64,000 nucleotides of DNA, from contig OV884009.1 of the NCBI GenBank assembly GCA_930367205.1, forward strand, positions 98,043,189-98,107,188, read 5' to 3'. A program made the position numbers and the translations under genes. Every line of letters starts with the position of its first letter. Positions within the stretch are counted from its first letter, which is position 1. Below, one piece after another: positions 1 to 10,368 of this stretch. Under the pieces are notes generated by a model that ran no database searches, was not told where the DNA came from, and saw only the letters and a program-made list of their open reading frames with translations. Origin of the DNA: Acanthosoma haemorrhoidale (taxonomy: Eukaryota > Arthropoda > Insecta > Hemiptera > Acanthosomatidae).

Positions 1-18
1 TTAACTGAACGTTCGTAG

Positions 19-36
19 TCCCGGGTTTCGGCACCA
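19..36 (-). other. Primer-binding site of a BEL/Pao-like LTR retrotransposon
   Basis: Read on the minus strand the sequence is TGGTGCCGAAACCCGGGA. A TGG start complementary to a tRNA CCA end, followed by this string, is the form of primer-binding site I know from BEL/Pao-type arthropod elements. The internal region of the element would lie to the left, outside the window, and the 5' LTR to the right. The class assignment rests on this motif alone. Confidence 0.55.
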
Positions 37-480
37 GTTATCGTCCGTCGACTTTAGACGAATAAAAAAAGAGAACGAGAGTAAAGGGAAATGATATTTG
101 AACAATGGCTAGGTTTAAATTGTCTTTATTCCGCTTTTAATCCTCTACATATGTTTACGGCCTTTGTTTACATAGGGCTACGTTATATTAGGCCTAAGAT
201 TACCATACCACGAGCCTTAACTTATATATATATGTAGGTGTCCTGGATTTTTGATTTCCCAAAATTTACCGCATGTAATTTTAATTTTAATAAATTTGTA
301 ATTTCAATTCCTTTGGCCCATGAGAATGGCGTTGAAGAGAGAAAGGCTAGTTCACGCCTAACCTTCGGTGAAGGACTTACTCCCGTTCAATAGTGATCGG
401 TTATTTTAAAATTTTTGAAGAATGATTATACTACGAAATAAAGAATTTATCCACTATTAACATAGTGGTGGAGGGCACTT
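37..480 (-). repeat. Probable 5' LTR next to the BEL/Pao-like primer site
   Basis: This stretch directly abuts the primer-binding site, where a 5' LTR is expected. Read on the minus strand it has a TATA-rich box (223-233) followed about 100 bases later by an AATAAA polyadenylation signal (125-130), the order expected for U3, R and U5. The outer boundary is not visible because no second LTR is in the window; 480 is an arbitrary limit near a small palindrome at 451-468. It could also be shorter. Confidence 0.35.
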
Positions 481-1144
481 CAAGAAATAGCACTGTAGCA
501 GAAGAATCATTCGACGTACCGATGACCAGAAGAAAATTAGGAAACGAGGCATTTCACAATTTTGGGGTCACTCCGGGATTAATTAATAGAGCCCGAGACT
601 AGTTATTTAGTAAATTGGCTCTTCTTCATGAATGAAAGTATTTAATTATTAAAATCATTAAGAGATTGAGTGGTCAAAAATTTTGTAGACATCTTGAAGT
701 TAACTTTTAAAATGTCATCATATTCACAATAACAAACCAGACCCCGTTGAAATACGCCTCATATCAACAAATCTGACATACAAAATAAATTGGGCGAATG
801 CTATGAAGAAATGAATAGCAAATTAACTTGCCAATTACAAATTTAAAATTAATCAGAAACCCTGAGTTGTGAATTCAATAAAACATTTGACAAAAAAACA
901 TCAAGACAGACGAACGCGTAGAGAAAGAAGTCAAGCAACTTAGTAGACAATAATATTATTTCCGTACCTATATCGTAAAACATCCCCCAAAATAATAAAA
1001 GTAATTTATAGATGCAAAACCTGTTAAGTTTGTAAAACACACTTCATGCAAATGATATGGAAAATCATTACAAATGACAGTCTCAGCTGATTTTTTGGGA
1101 CGTTAGCTACTGGAATAGAAAAGTTATCCCTTCGCCAAGATTGA
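481..1144. other. No recognisable feature
   Basis: AT-rich DNA without a convincing coding region. A 63-residue minus-strand frame (849-1040) is hydrophobic, low in information and treated as chance. Confidence 0.5.
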
Positions 1145-1590
1145 GAATTCTTTGAAATATTCAAAATTATAGCCAGTAAGAAAGGAAACTGCAGACTCAC
1201 CATTGGTCAGCGTGAAGAAACTTTGCTCCGAAGTTGGAAAACCTGTTAGAATCGTTACGGACGACGGAACCCAATTTACGTCAAATAAATGGAAGAAGGG
1301 TCTTTATGATCTGAATATTCAGACGGGGAATGCATCGCTTCGTCACCCACAGTCAAATAGGACTGAAAGGTCAAATCTAGACACCGATATACAATGTAAC
1401 GACAAATCTAGTAACCAAGTGGAGGGGGGGGTGATAGATAGTTTTTGGAATTGTCAGCGTACCTCTGATAGAAACAATTATGATAGATTTAGGGATATCG
1501 TTTATGTAACAACTAATAAACGCTTTCCAACGCTTTTTGGAATCGTTGCAACCACATTTCCTAGATCGACAATTGAATAATACAAAATAT
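1145..1590 (+). pseudogene. Integrase-core remnant of a Ty3/Gypsy-type retrotransposon
   Basis: An open frame from 1203 to 1580 encodes part of a DDE integrase core. Visible landmarks are a TDDGTQFTSNKW segment, which corresponds to the second catalytic Asp in a D-x-GTQF context, and RHPQSNRTERSN, which carries the HPQSN-x-x-ER block with the catalytic Glu. Homology appears to start about 55 bases upstream of the first Met, so the frame is a fragment with no true start. After residue 60 it stops resembling integrase. The first Asp domain and the zinc domain are absent. It lies on the strand opposite to the BEL/Pao-like primer site and is probably unrelated to it. Confidence 0.65.
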
Positions 1591-1715
1591 GAGAATCCTA
1601 GTTCAAATAACCCTGTGCTGTCAAATAAAGGCCCAATAGAAAAGATTCTTTTTTAAAAACTGCAAATAATATTTTCTTTTTCATTTTTTATATTTTAATC
1701 CAATCCAAATCCATT

Positions 1716-1832
1716 TGTGGAAGAAGGGTCTAAATGATCTATATATTCAGACGGCGTATGCGTCGCTTAATCACCCACAGGCAAATAGGACTGAAAGGTC
1801 AAATGGAGACACCGATATATACAATATAACGA
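1716..1832 (+). repeat. Second, diverged copy of the integrase remnant
   Basis: About 115 bases repeat positions 1287-1401 in direct orientation with scattered substitutions, including the HPQ-N-RTER block. Either a local duplication of a dead integrase fragment or two separate remnants of one family. Confidence 0.65.
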
Positions 1833-3044
1833 TTATTTATATTTATATCATCGACTAATTTGTATTAATATAAGGAAATTTGATTACTACAGTCATACAT
1901 AATATCAGTCTATAGCTCACCCGATTACACGAGTTAGCTATTTTCTTTAAATATATTTAAAAAATTGTAAAATTTAGTTCATAATTGATTAAAACCAATT
2001 TAAAAGTCATCAAAACTGATATAAATAAATTATTTTAGTAATTTTTTTGGAAGTTAACCATTTGTAAAATATTATTATTTGCTTAGCTAGATTAATAATT
2101 GTGATTTAATAGCCCAGTAATACGATTTTAAATAAGCAAAAAAAGTAGTAAGGAAACTGATCCTTGGATCAATTAGCTTATTTTATAGCTTTTTGAATTT
2201 TTAGACTTTAAATAATGACGATTACTTTAAATATAAAATATTGAAGAAACAGTTGAGCCCTGTTTGTTGCTGGTTTTTCTAAGAAAGGTCAGAGTGACAG
2301 GTAAAAATATAATGGTGTGTATGATATATGGAAGTAGAAAGATTGTTGTCTGATAGTGGAGACACAATGGGTTGGTAGGTAAGGCCTAAAGGTGTTGGGC
2401 GGACAGGTAAGCAGTGCACTCTAGCGGCGCTCGTCACAAGTGTGCAGTTCCCGGGTGCACCACCATTCTCGCTCTTGTCCTCTCATGACCCCGCTAAAAA
2501 AAGTGGTTCATTTTGAATTTTTTTCACCTGCCCACCTCACCCACCTCGCCCCTCCATTAGCTTTACATCTCATTCCTTCCTCTCTCTCTACCTCTTCCAA
2601 ACAGGGCTAATACCTCATAGTTCTCCGACCTTAACAACTAGAATAGTAATTGTATTCCTACCTAGTTTAATATGTATCTATTGACTCACTACTGGCATTA
2701 AGACTCCTTCATTGATGGATCATACATATATGTACCATTTTTATGTACATTATGTCATATTCCTGGTTTTAACGACTAATATATATAGACTAATAATATA
2801 TATAAAAATATATAGTTTGCATTATGTTTTTTTTATACCAACCATTGATCTCGATATAGTACTGTACTTAATACTTATTATTTAATTATATACAAATCAA
2901 TTATCGACCCTTATCTATTTTTTAAAGGTAACTTTTATTTTTACCATCTTTGCTTCATCAAGTAACGTGTAAAATAACATCCCTCTATGTGGATCTAGGG
3001 TTGCAAAAATGTTGGGTTCAGAAACTTCCTGAACATATTATTAA
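1833..3044. other. No recognisable gene; GC-richer patch inside
   Basis: Mostly AT-rich. The part from about 2270 to 2640 is richer in G and C and has pyrimidine-rich runs, which suggests an unclassified interspersed repeat, but I see no coding frame, terminal repeat or tRNA-like box in it. Confidence 0.4.
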
Positions 3045-3055
3045 TTAATTATTAA

Positions 3056-3350
3056 ACAGATTTATTATGATAAAATTACAATCTGCCTCATTGGGCAATA
3101 AGTAATTGTGATAAATGTTTTTATTCATACCATATTTACAATTTTTATTCACTCGGTCACTCATACAGAATTTACAAACTGCCCAGAGGCCTCCCAAATC
3201 CACATGGTTGTCACCTCCCACGCATGCGAAAGAGGAAGTGGAGTCTTGGGAAGTCCCCCACGCTCCTCCGTCAGCCGCGTCACTTGATACGAGCCAGCGG
3301 AGGCTGACCAAGATCGCGAGAGCCCAATATCATAGTAAAACATTTATTTT
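3056..3350 (-). mobile_element. Short LINE-tail retroposon (Jockey-type 3' end)
   Basis: A 295-bp copy of the shared LINE tail in minus orientation, flanked by an exact 11-bp target duplication TTAATTATTAA (3045-3055 and 3351-3361). In element orientation it contains the CTCGCG..CTTGG..CAGCCTCCGCTGG segment, a GCATGCG segment, a repeated GTATGAATGA-like stretch, the small GCC-GGC hairpin and an ATAATAAA end. The same sequence forms the 3' untranslated region of LINE copy D (61600-61913). It is either a strongly 5'-truncated LINE copy or a SINE-like element using the LINE tail. It encodes nothing. Confidence 0.85.
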
Positions 3351-3361
3351 TTAATTATTAA

Positions 3362-4114
3362 GTGTTTCATTAATTAATAACCCTTCATTTTTAGCATCTT
3401 TGGGGCATCAAGTTTAACTATTTTACAAAATAAAAAAGTCCTGAAAAAGTCAAAACTATAAATCTTAATAGCTCCGGAGCATTTAATGCAGAAAAAGTTT
3501 AAACCTTGGTAAAACGTGACCGACATTATCCATAATATTATTTGAATATAGTATTAAAATGTCAAATTGAATGACACATGACTGTATATTGATTAATAAA
3601 TGTAGTGGTCAATTAATTATTAAGGAGCCTTTTATTATCGCTGAGTTTGGAAATAGTGTTAAATATTTTACGTGCATATTATCGTCTTCTGGATTCCTCA
3701 TTAATTTCCTCCATATGCTGCATCACTGCTTGAAAGTGGAGCCTCTCCCTTTATTCTTGGTAATGATGAAAATCATGAAATAGACTGAAGGGTTGATACC
3801 AGGTGATCGCCATGTCCAAACATTGCTCTTTGTTTTGGCTTTGCGTTGGTTTTTTTGTTGTTTTAGAACTCTTTAGGCAATTATCAGATCCAGTTGTGGT
3901 TCATGAACTTTAGTTATTTTATTATCGTATTTATTAACGACAGTGTTATAAATCATTAGTTCACCATAAACATTGATTTTTTAAAACAAAATGAGTTGCA
4001 GGGTGCCAATCGCACCCGGTCAGTGAGTCCATATTCCCCAGCCAGGTGATATAGGCTGTTTTTCCTACCAAATTGTCATACGATTAGAACATCTAGTAAA
4101 TACTGGAATTTTGT
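3362..4114. other. No recognisable feature
   Basis: AT-rich sequence. A 70-residue plus-strand frame (3571-3783) has no recognisable domain and is treated as chance. Confidence 0.45.
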
Positions 4115-4229
4115 GAAAATAAAGTATAATTTTCCCTGATAGACCAATGAGTAACTGTGATAATTGGTCTCCTTTGCATTATATATACTATACCCCATTC
4201 ACTATACCATCCATACAGTATTTACAATA
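4115..4229 (-). repeat. Decayed LINE tail, landing site of LINE copy A
   Basis: Read on the minus strand, this matches the LINE-tail end with many changes: an ATACTGTATGGATGG-like part, a CACAGTTACTCATTGG-like part and an ATAAAG-like end. LINE copy A is inserted immediately to its right, so this older tail served as the target. Confidence 0.45.
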
Positions 4230-4240
4230 TACATCCAATA

Positions 4241-4425
4241 TTTTTTTTTTTTTTTTTTTATAACTTTATTGTGCAATAATTACAATCTGCCTTTTATAAG
4301 GCAATAATAATACAGATAAATGATCTCATTCATACCATATTTACAGTCATCATTCGCTCACTCATTCATACAATAGGACATGATTGGAGAAACTGGCCAT
4401 TGCCAGGATTCCCACTGTCACGCGA
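4241..4425 (-). other. 3' untranslated region and poly(A) tail of LINE copy A
   Basis: Short 3' untranslated region ending in ATAAAGTTAT and a poly(A) of about 19. It carries a perfect 6-bp hairpin, TGCCTT-ATAA-AAGGCA, at 4288-4303. It lacks the roughly 150-base CTCGCG..GCATGCG block seen in copy D and in the short tails. Confidence 0.8.
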
Positions 4426-5855
4426 TTATAGCAGGTCACGAGGCCACTGCCGTTTCATTCTCCGAGGAGGATTATAGGGATGAGTGGCGCAGTGCAAAGA
4501 CTGTGCTACAGGATTAGGGTGGTTGGAAAGGCTACTGTGGAATTTCATAAACTTGGAAGGGGTGAGTTCTAGAATGTAGGGTATATTAAGGTCGTTATGA
4601 AGGGTTTTGTTGCTGACATAATAAGGGGCATTTACTATTGTTCTCAGGACTTTGGATTGAAAGGATTGGATACGCTTGATGTTCGACTTTTTTGCTGTCC
4701 CCCATAGCTCTATTCCGTATGTCCAGATTGGTTTAAGTATAACATTGTAGATTAGTAGTTTATTTTCTATTGAGAGATGGGATGTCCTTTGAAGTAGTCT
4801 GTACAGTTGTCCAAAGCGTCTGTTTAGTTCTTGTCTTTTTAGTCTCGTATGTGGGTTCCAGGTCAGTCGTTTGTCGAGATGGAAGCCTAAGTACCGTACT
4901 GTCTCGGTTACTGGGAGAGGAATAGAATTAAAATAAACTAATGGACAAGTCTTGCGACAAAGGGTGAAGGTAATGTGGGAGCATTTTGCTTCATTAACTT
5001 TGATCCGCCATTGATTGCACCAATACTCGATCTCGTCAAGGTGTTTTTGAAGGTTATGGGATGCTATGTCGGGGTCTGGGTGGGATGACAAGACTGCAGT
5101 GTCATCTGCAAATGTGGCCAAGAAGGTGTTGGAAGTAGAGGGGACATCAGCAGTGTATAGGTTATAGAGGATGGGGCCTAGGACACTGCCCTGTGGAACT
5201 CCTGCATTTATGGGATAGTAGTTAGAGTATTCTAAGCCACAGCGGACTTGGAAGAAGCGGTTTGAAAGATAGGACTGTAGGATTAGGAAAAGGGTCTGTG
5301 GTAAATTTCTTTTGAGCTTGTAGAGCAAACCTGCGTGCCAAACCCTGTCAAAAGCTTGAGCTATATCGAGAAAGGCAGCAGTGCAATACTTTTTGGTTTC
5401 AAGGGCTGAGGAGATGTGATCAACAACGCGAAGGCCTTGTTGAGCAGTGGAATGTCGTTGGCGGAAACCAAACTGGTGTGTGGGAAAAAGGTTTTTGGAT
5501 TCAACAATTGGAAGTAGACGTTTTAGTAGGAGTTTCTCAAATATTTTTGAGAGGATAGGGAGTAGGCTAATTGGACGGTAAGATGAGGTGTCATTGGGTG
5601 GTTTACCGGGTTTGGCGAATAGGACAATAATGGAATGTTTCCAGAGGAGAGGAAAGTGTGTCGTTCGGATAATGCAATTATATATATAGGTTAGGAAGAT
5701 TATGGCTTTAGGAGGAAGTTGTTTGAGAATTTGAGGAGTTAGGAGATCATATCCAGGGGATTTTCTGTAAGGTAAGTTTTTCAGAAGGTATTTGACCTCA
5801 GAGGGATTAACGGCTTTTGGTGGAAGAGAGAGAGGAATAGGTGAAGAGAGGAAAT
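4426..5855 (-). pseudogene. LINE copy A reverse transcriptase
   Basis: About 476 residues of Jockey-clade reverse transcriptase that resume on the far side of the Gypsy element. Visible blocks in order are YRPISLLPILSKIFEK, FGFRQRHST, FLDIAQAFDRVWH with the first catalytic Asp, GVPQGSVLGPILYNLY, and ATFADDTAVLS with the FADD active site, then YLGFHLDKRLTW of the thumb. The frame is open to its own stop near 4426. It has no start of its own because it was the C-terminal part of ORF2 before the Gypsy insertion. Compared with copy B the domain is nearly identical. Confidence 0.9.
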
Positions 5856-6021
5856 TATTATGTACTGGTTGAATTAAATAGAACAAATACTTAGTGAGCA
5901 CACTGCTTTATTACATGATTGATAACTAAAACAACATGAACAAGAATAAGGTTATCCTTAGGTAACAACAACTTCACCTAATCGATGAATCGATAAATAC
6001 GATAGTTCGATAGACACAACA
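5856..6021 (-). repeat. 3' LTR of the Mag-like Gypsy element
   Basis: On the minus strand the LTR starts TGTTGTGTC and runs to the GAAAT target duplication. It matches 10369-10533 except for two substitutions and one extra A at 6012. A short purine-rich stretch (GCGGAGAAT on the minus strand) immediately precedes it and is the likely polypurine tract. Confidence 0.9.
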
Positions 6022-6033
6022 ATTCTCCGCGAC

Positions 6034-9000
6034 TTAGTTAAGCACATAATCAGAAAAGTGAGCCGGAACGCGACGTTGTCTCTGGGATCTACGTAGAGGC
6101 TGGAATTCAGGTTGTGCTGCCGGATGTGTAGTCTCTGTGATTACTGGATCAGGAGCAGTGATGGTTGAAGGCTCAAATGGTGATGTGGGAGTTGCAGAAT
6201 TCCTTGGCTGCCTAATTTCGTTGTCAGAGAAGGTAAATTTCTTCTTAGCATGCGAAGCTTGACTAGGAGTAATGTCATTCTTTATCTGCTCTGGAACGTA
6301 CACGAGGCGCAGTTGGTCGATGTGGCGCTTCAAGGTGTAGCCATCCCCATCTAAGGTGATTAAGTAGTGCAACTTGCCGAATTTCTTGATTACAGTGCCA
6401 AATCTCCATGAAGATTTGCCATTTGCATACCACCTAGCTTGTACTCTGTCTCCTATCTGGAGTTGGCGAACTTTCTTATACTTATCTGGAGATAAATCAG
6501 ACTTGTTAATCGGTGGTTTAAGTGCATCTAGCTTTATATTAATTCTCCTATTGAGATACAGTTCTGCCGGAGATTTCCCACAGGCTAACGGCGTTGAACG
6601 GTAGCGCAGAAGTATCTCTTGAACTTTTGTCTGCAGAGGCATTGTCAATTTAGACATTGCTTTCAATTTGTTTTTGAGGGTCTGAACATTCCTCTCCGCC
6701 AATCCGTTCGTAGCCGGATGTCCCGGAGCTATAAATTTTTGTTTAATTCCAGCCATATCACAGAATTCGGTGAATTTCTCACTCTTGAAAATGGTTGCAT
6801 TATCAGAAACTAGTATTCGTGGAAATCCATGGATATAGAATATCGATTGTAATAATTTAATTGTTTCTTGCGAAGTCGGGGCTTCTTTTGATATACGCAC
6901 TTCCACCCATCTGGATTTGGCGTCAACCAGTAACAAAAAATGGTGATTTTCAAATGGTCCGGCATAGTCTATATGGACTCTCTCGAAATTTTCTGTTGGC
7001 TCTTCCCAGGAATGAATAGGAACTTTTTCTGGATTTTTCCTTATGGTGGCACATTCTTGACAGGATTTCACAAGATTTTCAATTTGTTGGTCAATATTTT
7101 TCCAATAAACATACCTTCTCGCTAACTGCTTCATTTTCACAATACCTATATGCGTGTGGTGTAACTCTTTTAATACATCTTCTTGAAGAGTTCGAGGTAT
7201 TATAATTCTCTGACCCTTGAAAATTACTCCATTTTGTAAATAGTATTCTGAATCATAGCAATCATTATTTAGCAAATCACATTTTATTTTAGATAATTCT
7301 TCGTCCCTAGCTGTTTCCTCTGCTAAAGTTTTATAAGTTAATGAGTTATTCGAAATGCTGTAAACACATTCATTAGAAATTAGGTCAACTTCCATATTAA
7401 TTTCATCTTCAATTATAGTGGTTTCTTCTTGTATTGGCGTTCTTGATAGGTAGTCTGCATGTACATTTTCTTCTGCAGGTCGATGCTGGATTTTATAATC
7501 AAAATTAGTAAGCCAAGCCGCATATCTCATTAACCTAGCGGATGTCATCGCTGGTAGGTTTGCACCTTCATGAAAAATTCTACTTAGTGGTTTGTTGTCT
7601 GTAATCAACGTGAAGGTTCTTCCAAATAGAAAATAAAAAAATTTTTTCAAGGCGAATACAATGGCTAGAGCCTCTCTGTCTAACTGACTATAATTCATTT
7701 CCGATTTTGAAAGTGATCTTGAAGCAAATGCAATTGGCTTTTCTATGCCATCGACTACATGAGACAACACACCTGCTATGCCGGTCGGCGAAGCGTCGCT
7801 AGCTACAACTACAGGTAATTCAGGATTGAAAGGTGTTAGGACTCTATCATTAGCCATTTCATTTTTTAAAGTTCCGAAGGCGATTTCACACTCCGAAGAC
7901 CAGTGAAATTTTCTTTCCTTCTGGAGTAATAATCGAATTGGATGTGTAATTTTTGAAGCATTTGGAATGAATCTTGAATAATAAGAGATGATTCCTAAAA
8001 ATCTTTTAACATCTTCTTGATTTTGAGGTCGTGGAGCTTCTGTAATAGCCTTAATCTTTGATGGATCCTTTGAAATTTTGTTTCCTTCAACAATGTAACC
8101 AAGATATTTAATTTTAGTTTTGAAAAATTGGCATTTTTTTTGGTTTAAATGTAAATCGTAAGATTGAAGTCTTTCCAGGCAAGCACAAAGTCGATTGTAA
8201 CAATCTTGTAGAGTTGAACCATGCACTATAATGTCGTCAAAGTAAGCTGTAACGCCAGGAAGACCCGCCAGGATCTGGTCCATAATGCGATGAAACTCGC
8301 TTGGAGCAGTCTTGATTCCGAAAGACAGCCGGTTGAATTTAAATGTTCCTTTATGAGTTATGATTGTTTGAACGTTAGCGCTCTCTTCATCGACCGGAAT
8401 ATGTAAGTAAGCTTTGAATAAGTCCAATGTACAAAAAAAATTAGAATCTCGAAGATTACTTAAAATATCATCAATTTTAGGAATCGGGTAGTGCGCTGAA
8501 AGAAGCTGAGGATTGACTGCTACTTTATAATCAATGCAAAGTCTTACTGACCCGTCGGGCTTAGGTATAACAACTAGCGGTGATGCCCAATCACTAACTT
8601 GAACTGGAGTAATAATTCCTTCTCTTTCAAGGTTACTAAGCTCTTCTTCCACCTTTGTTTTTAGAGCGAATGGAATCTCTCTTGCTTTTAGACATACGGA
8701 TTTTGAATTTTCTTTCAATTTTAAATTACATTGAATGTTAGGAGTGCAACCAACACGTTGCTCGAAAATTAATTTGAATTTCGAGTAAATCTTTTGTAAA
8801 AAATTTGTTGTATTTACGCATGCTATAGAATCACTTTGGGGTGAAATACTCTTGCTGTCTAAATCTTGCAATTTAATGTTCAAATGTCGAATCCAGGTAC
8901 GGCCCAGTAGCGGTGTAAATCCGTCCGGAACCACAAACAATATTTCTGTCGATACTATATCTCTGTATTGAACGAGTGCTTCCACATAACCCAATGGAGT

Positions 9001-10194
9001 CACAATTTCAGATGTGTATGACCTAAATCGTACGTTGGTGCTTTGAATTTTTGCTTTAAGTTGAAGTTTATGAAAAATAGACTTGGGTAGCAGAGTCTGT
9101 CCCGCACCAGAATCCACTTCGAAGGTTTGTAACTTGTTTTCAATTTTGACATTAACAAAATATTTTTGCGCATCTTGAATTGTTTGAAGAGGCTGCTCAG
9201 CATAAATATCTATTATCTGGTAACCATCATATGTTTCTAATGAACTTGAATCTATCTGGTAAACATCATATGTTTCTAATGAACTTGAATCAGCATCCTC
9301 ATTATTAACAGAATTAATATTTTTCTTGGAAGAGATAAGCTTTTTTAAACAAACTTTCTCAACATGTCCTTCTTTCTTGCAATATTTACACCTTATCTGG
9401 TTGAATTTTACTCTACATTCTTTAGCGTTGTGATTATTACGGCCACAGCGAAAACATAGTCCTTCAATTCCAAGATTTTTAAAATTTATTGTTTGTTTTT
9501 GTCGGAAGCGTGCAGTAGGTCTTGTAACTCTATTAATTGAAGAATCATATGACCTTTCTCCCGAAATTTCCCTGCTATCAGAGATAGATGCCTCTAATGC
9601 CAGAGCTTTTGTTATAGCTTCATCGAATGTACCAGGGCTCTGTAGTAATAATTGCTGTCTCATCGACTGATCGCTCAGGCCTCTAATAAACTGTGACAAC
9701 AAGAAAATATCTGAGACTGATTTTCCACACTGGCATATAAATTGGCATTTAGGAACAAACTTTTTCAATTCGTTTGCATATGTATTTACTGGTTCATTAG
9801 AATTCTGCTTCTGTGATAAAAATCTATGACGTTCGACAATTACGCTTGATTTGGCAATTAGCTGATTCTTTAAAATTTCAATCACTTCTTTGTAATTTAA
9901 GTTAGAAACTTCTTTAGGTGCGGCAGAAATTTTTAAGAGTTCATAATGTTCTGCACCTATACTATTTAAAAGAATTGTTTTTGATGCGAATTCATTATTT
10001 TCCAAACCTTCCATTAATAAATAATTATTGAATCTTTCAAGGTACTGAGAAAAACATTCTTTAGATTTATCAAAATTTTCAAATTTATAAATAATAGATT
10101 CGGACTGTTTTTGAATTGGAATTACACCCTGTAAAAATGCTTGAAATTGTGCTTGTTGAGCAGCCATAAATTGTTTAAATTGTTCCGGATCCAT
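6034..10194 (-). CDS. Gag-pol polyprotein, Mag-like Ty3/Gypsy retrotransposon
   Basis: One uninterrupted frame of 1386 residues from an ATG at 10194. Gag occupies roughly residues 1-285 and ends with two CX2CX4HX4C zinc knuckles (about 248-261 and 269-282). An aspartic protease follows (VDSGAGQTLL near 360). Reverse transcriptase spans about 515-700 with LDLFKAYLHIP and the YFDD active site near 651-654. RNase H spans about 795-915 (VASDASPTG, TDNKPLSR, HADYLSR). Integrase has an HHCC zinc region (1012-1048) and a core with HIDYAGPF, VSDNATIF and NGLAERN, giving the D, D, E triad near 1076, 1131 and 1167, then a C-terminal tail without a chromodomain. All catalytic residues I can check are present. 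Gag and pol share one frame, so no frameshift is needed. There is no env. The product would copy and integrate the element; whether it is expressed cannot be seen. Confidence 0.95.
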   Translation of the reverse strand: MDPEQFKQFMAAQQAQFQAFLQGVIPIQKQSESIIYKFENFDKSKECFSQYLERFNNYLLMEGLENNEFASKTILLNSIGAEHYELLKISAAPKEVSNLNYKEVIEILKNQLIAKSSVIVERHRFLSQKQNSNEPVNTYANELKKFVPKCQFICQCGKSVSDIFLLSQFIRGLSDQSMRQQLLLQSPGTFDEAITKALALEASISDSREISGERSYDSSINRVTRPTARFRQKQTINFKNLGIEGLCFRCGRNNHNAKECRVKFNQIRCKYCKKEGHVEKVCLKKLISSKKNINSVNNEDADSSSLETYDVYQIDSSSLETYDGYQIIDIYAEQPLQTIQDAQKYFVNVKIENKLQTFEVDSGAGQTLLPKSIFHKLQLKAKIQSTNVRFRSYTSEIVTPLGYVEALVQYRDIVSTEILFVVPDGFTPLLGRTWIRHLNIKLQDLDSKSISPQSDSIACVNTTNFLQKIYSKFKLIFEQRVGCTPNIQCNLKLKENSKSVCLKAREIPFALKTKVEEELSNLEREGIITPVQVSDWASPLVVIPKPDGSVRLCIDYKVAVNPQLLSAHYPIPKIDDILSNLRDSNFFCTLDLFKAYLHIPVDEESANVQTIITHKGTFKFNRLSFGIKTAPSEFHRIMDQILAGLPGVTAYFDDIIVHGSTLQDCYNRLCACLERLQSYDLHLNQKKCQFFKTKIKYLGYIVEGNKISKDPSKIKAITEAPRPQNQEDVKRFLGIISYYSRFIPNASKITHPIRLLLQKERKFHWSSECEIAFGTLKNEMANDRVLTPFNPELPVVVASDASPTGIAGVLSHVVDGIEKPIAFASRSLSKSEMNYSQLDREALAIVFALKKFFYFLFGRTFTLITDNKPLSRIFHEGANLPAMTSARLMRYAAWLTNFDYKIQHRPAEENVHADYLSRTPIQEETTIIEDEINMEVDLISNECVYSISNNSLTYKTLAEETARDEELSKIKCDLLNNDCYDSEYYLQNGVIFKGQRIIIPRTLQEDVLKELHHTHIGIVKMKQLARRYVYWKNIDQQIENLVKSCQECATIRKNPEKVPIHSWEEPTENFERVHIDYAGPFENHHFLLLVDAKSRWVEVRISKEAPTSQETIKLLQSIFYIHGFPRILVSDNATIFKSEKFTEFCDMAGIKQKFIAPGHPATNGLAERNVQTLKNKLKAMSKLTMPLQTKVQEILLRYRSTPLACGKSPAELYLNRRINIKLDALKPPINKSDLSPDKYKKVRQLQIGDRVQARWYANGKSSWRFGTVIKKFGKLHYLITLDGDGYTLKRHIDQLRLVYVPEQIKNDITPSQASHAKKKFTFSDNEIRQPRNSATPTSPFEPSTITAPDPVITETTHPAAQPEFQPLRRSQRQRRVPAHFSDYVLN
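9219..9290 (-). repeat. Short in-frame duplication inside gag-pol
   Basis: A segment of about 36 bases is repeated in tandem, giving SSSLETYDVYQI followed by SSSLETYDGYQI around residues 303-327, between the zinc knuckles and the protease. The frame is preserved and the segment lies in a linker, so it is probably tolerated. Confidence 0.8.
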
Positions 10195-10350
10195 ATTTAA
10201 TTTCTTATCTTGTTTACTATTAATATTGTACCTTACTTACCTATAACCTTACTTGGAATTGAATTTAGGTAAACTATTTACAGTCAGTATTTATAATAAA
10301 TAATAATGCACAACTAATAACAGTTCACTGTAACACCTAACGTTCTATTT

Positions 10351-10365
10351 TGATCCTCGTCGCCA
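10351..10365 (-). other. Primer-binding site of the Mag-like Gypsy element
   Basis: On the minus strand TGGCGACGAGGATCA starts three bases after the 5' LTR. The TGG start fits pairing with a tRNA CCA end. I do not assign the tRNA species. Confidence 0.7.
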
Positions 10366-10368
10366 GTT

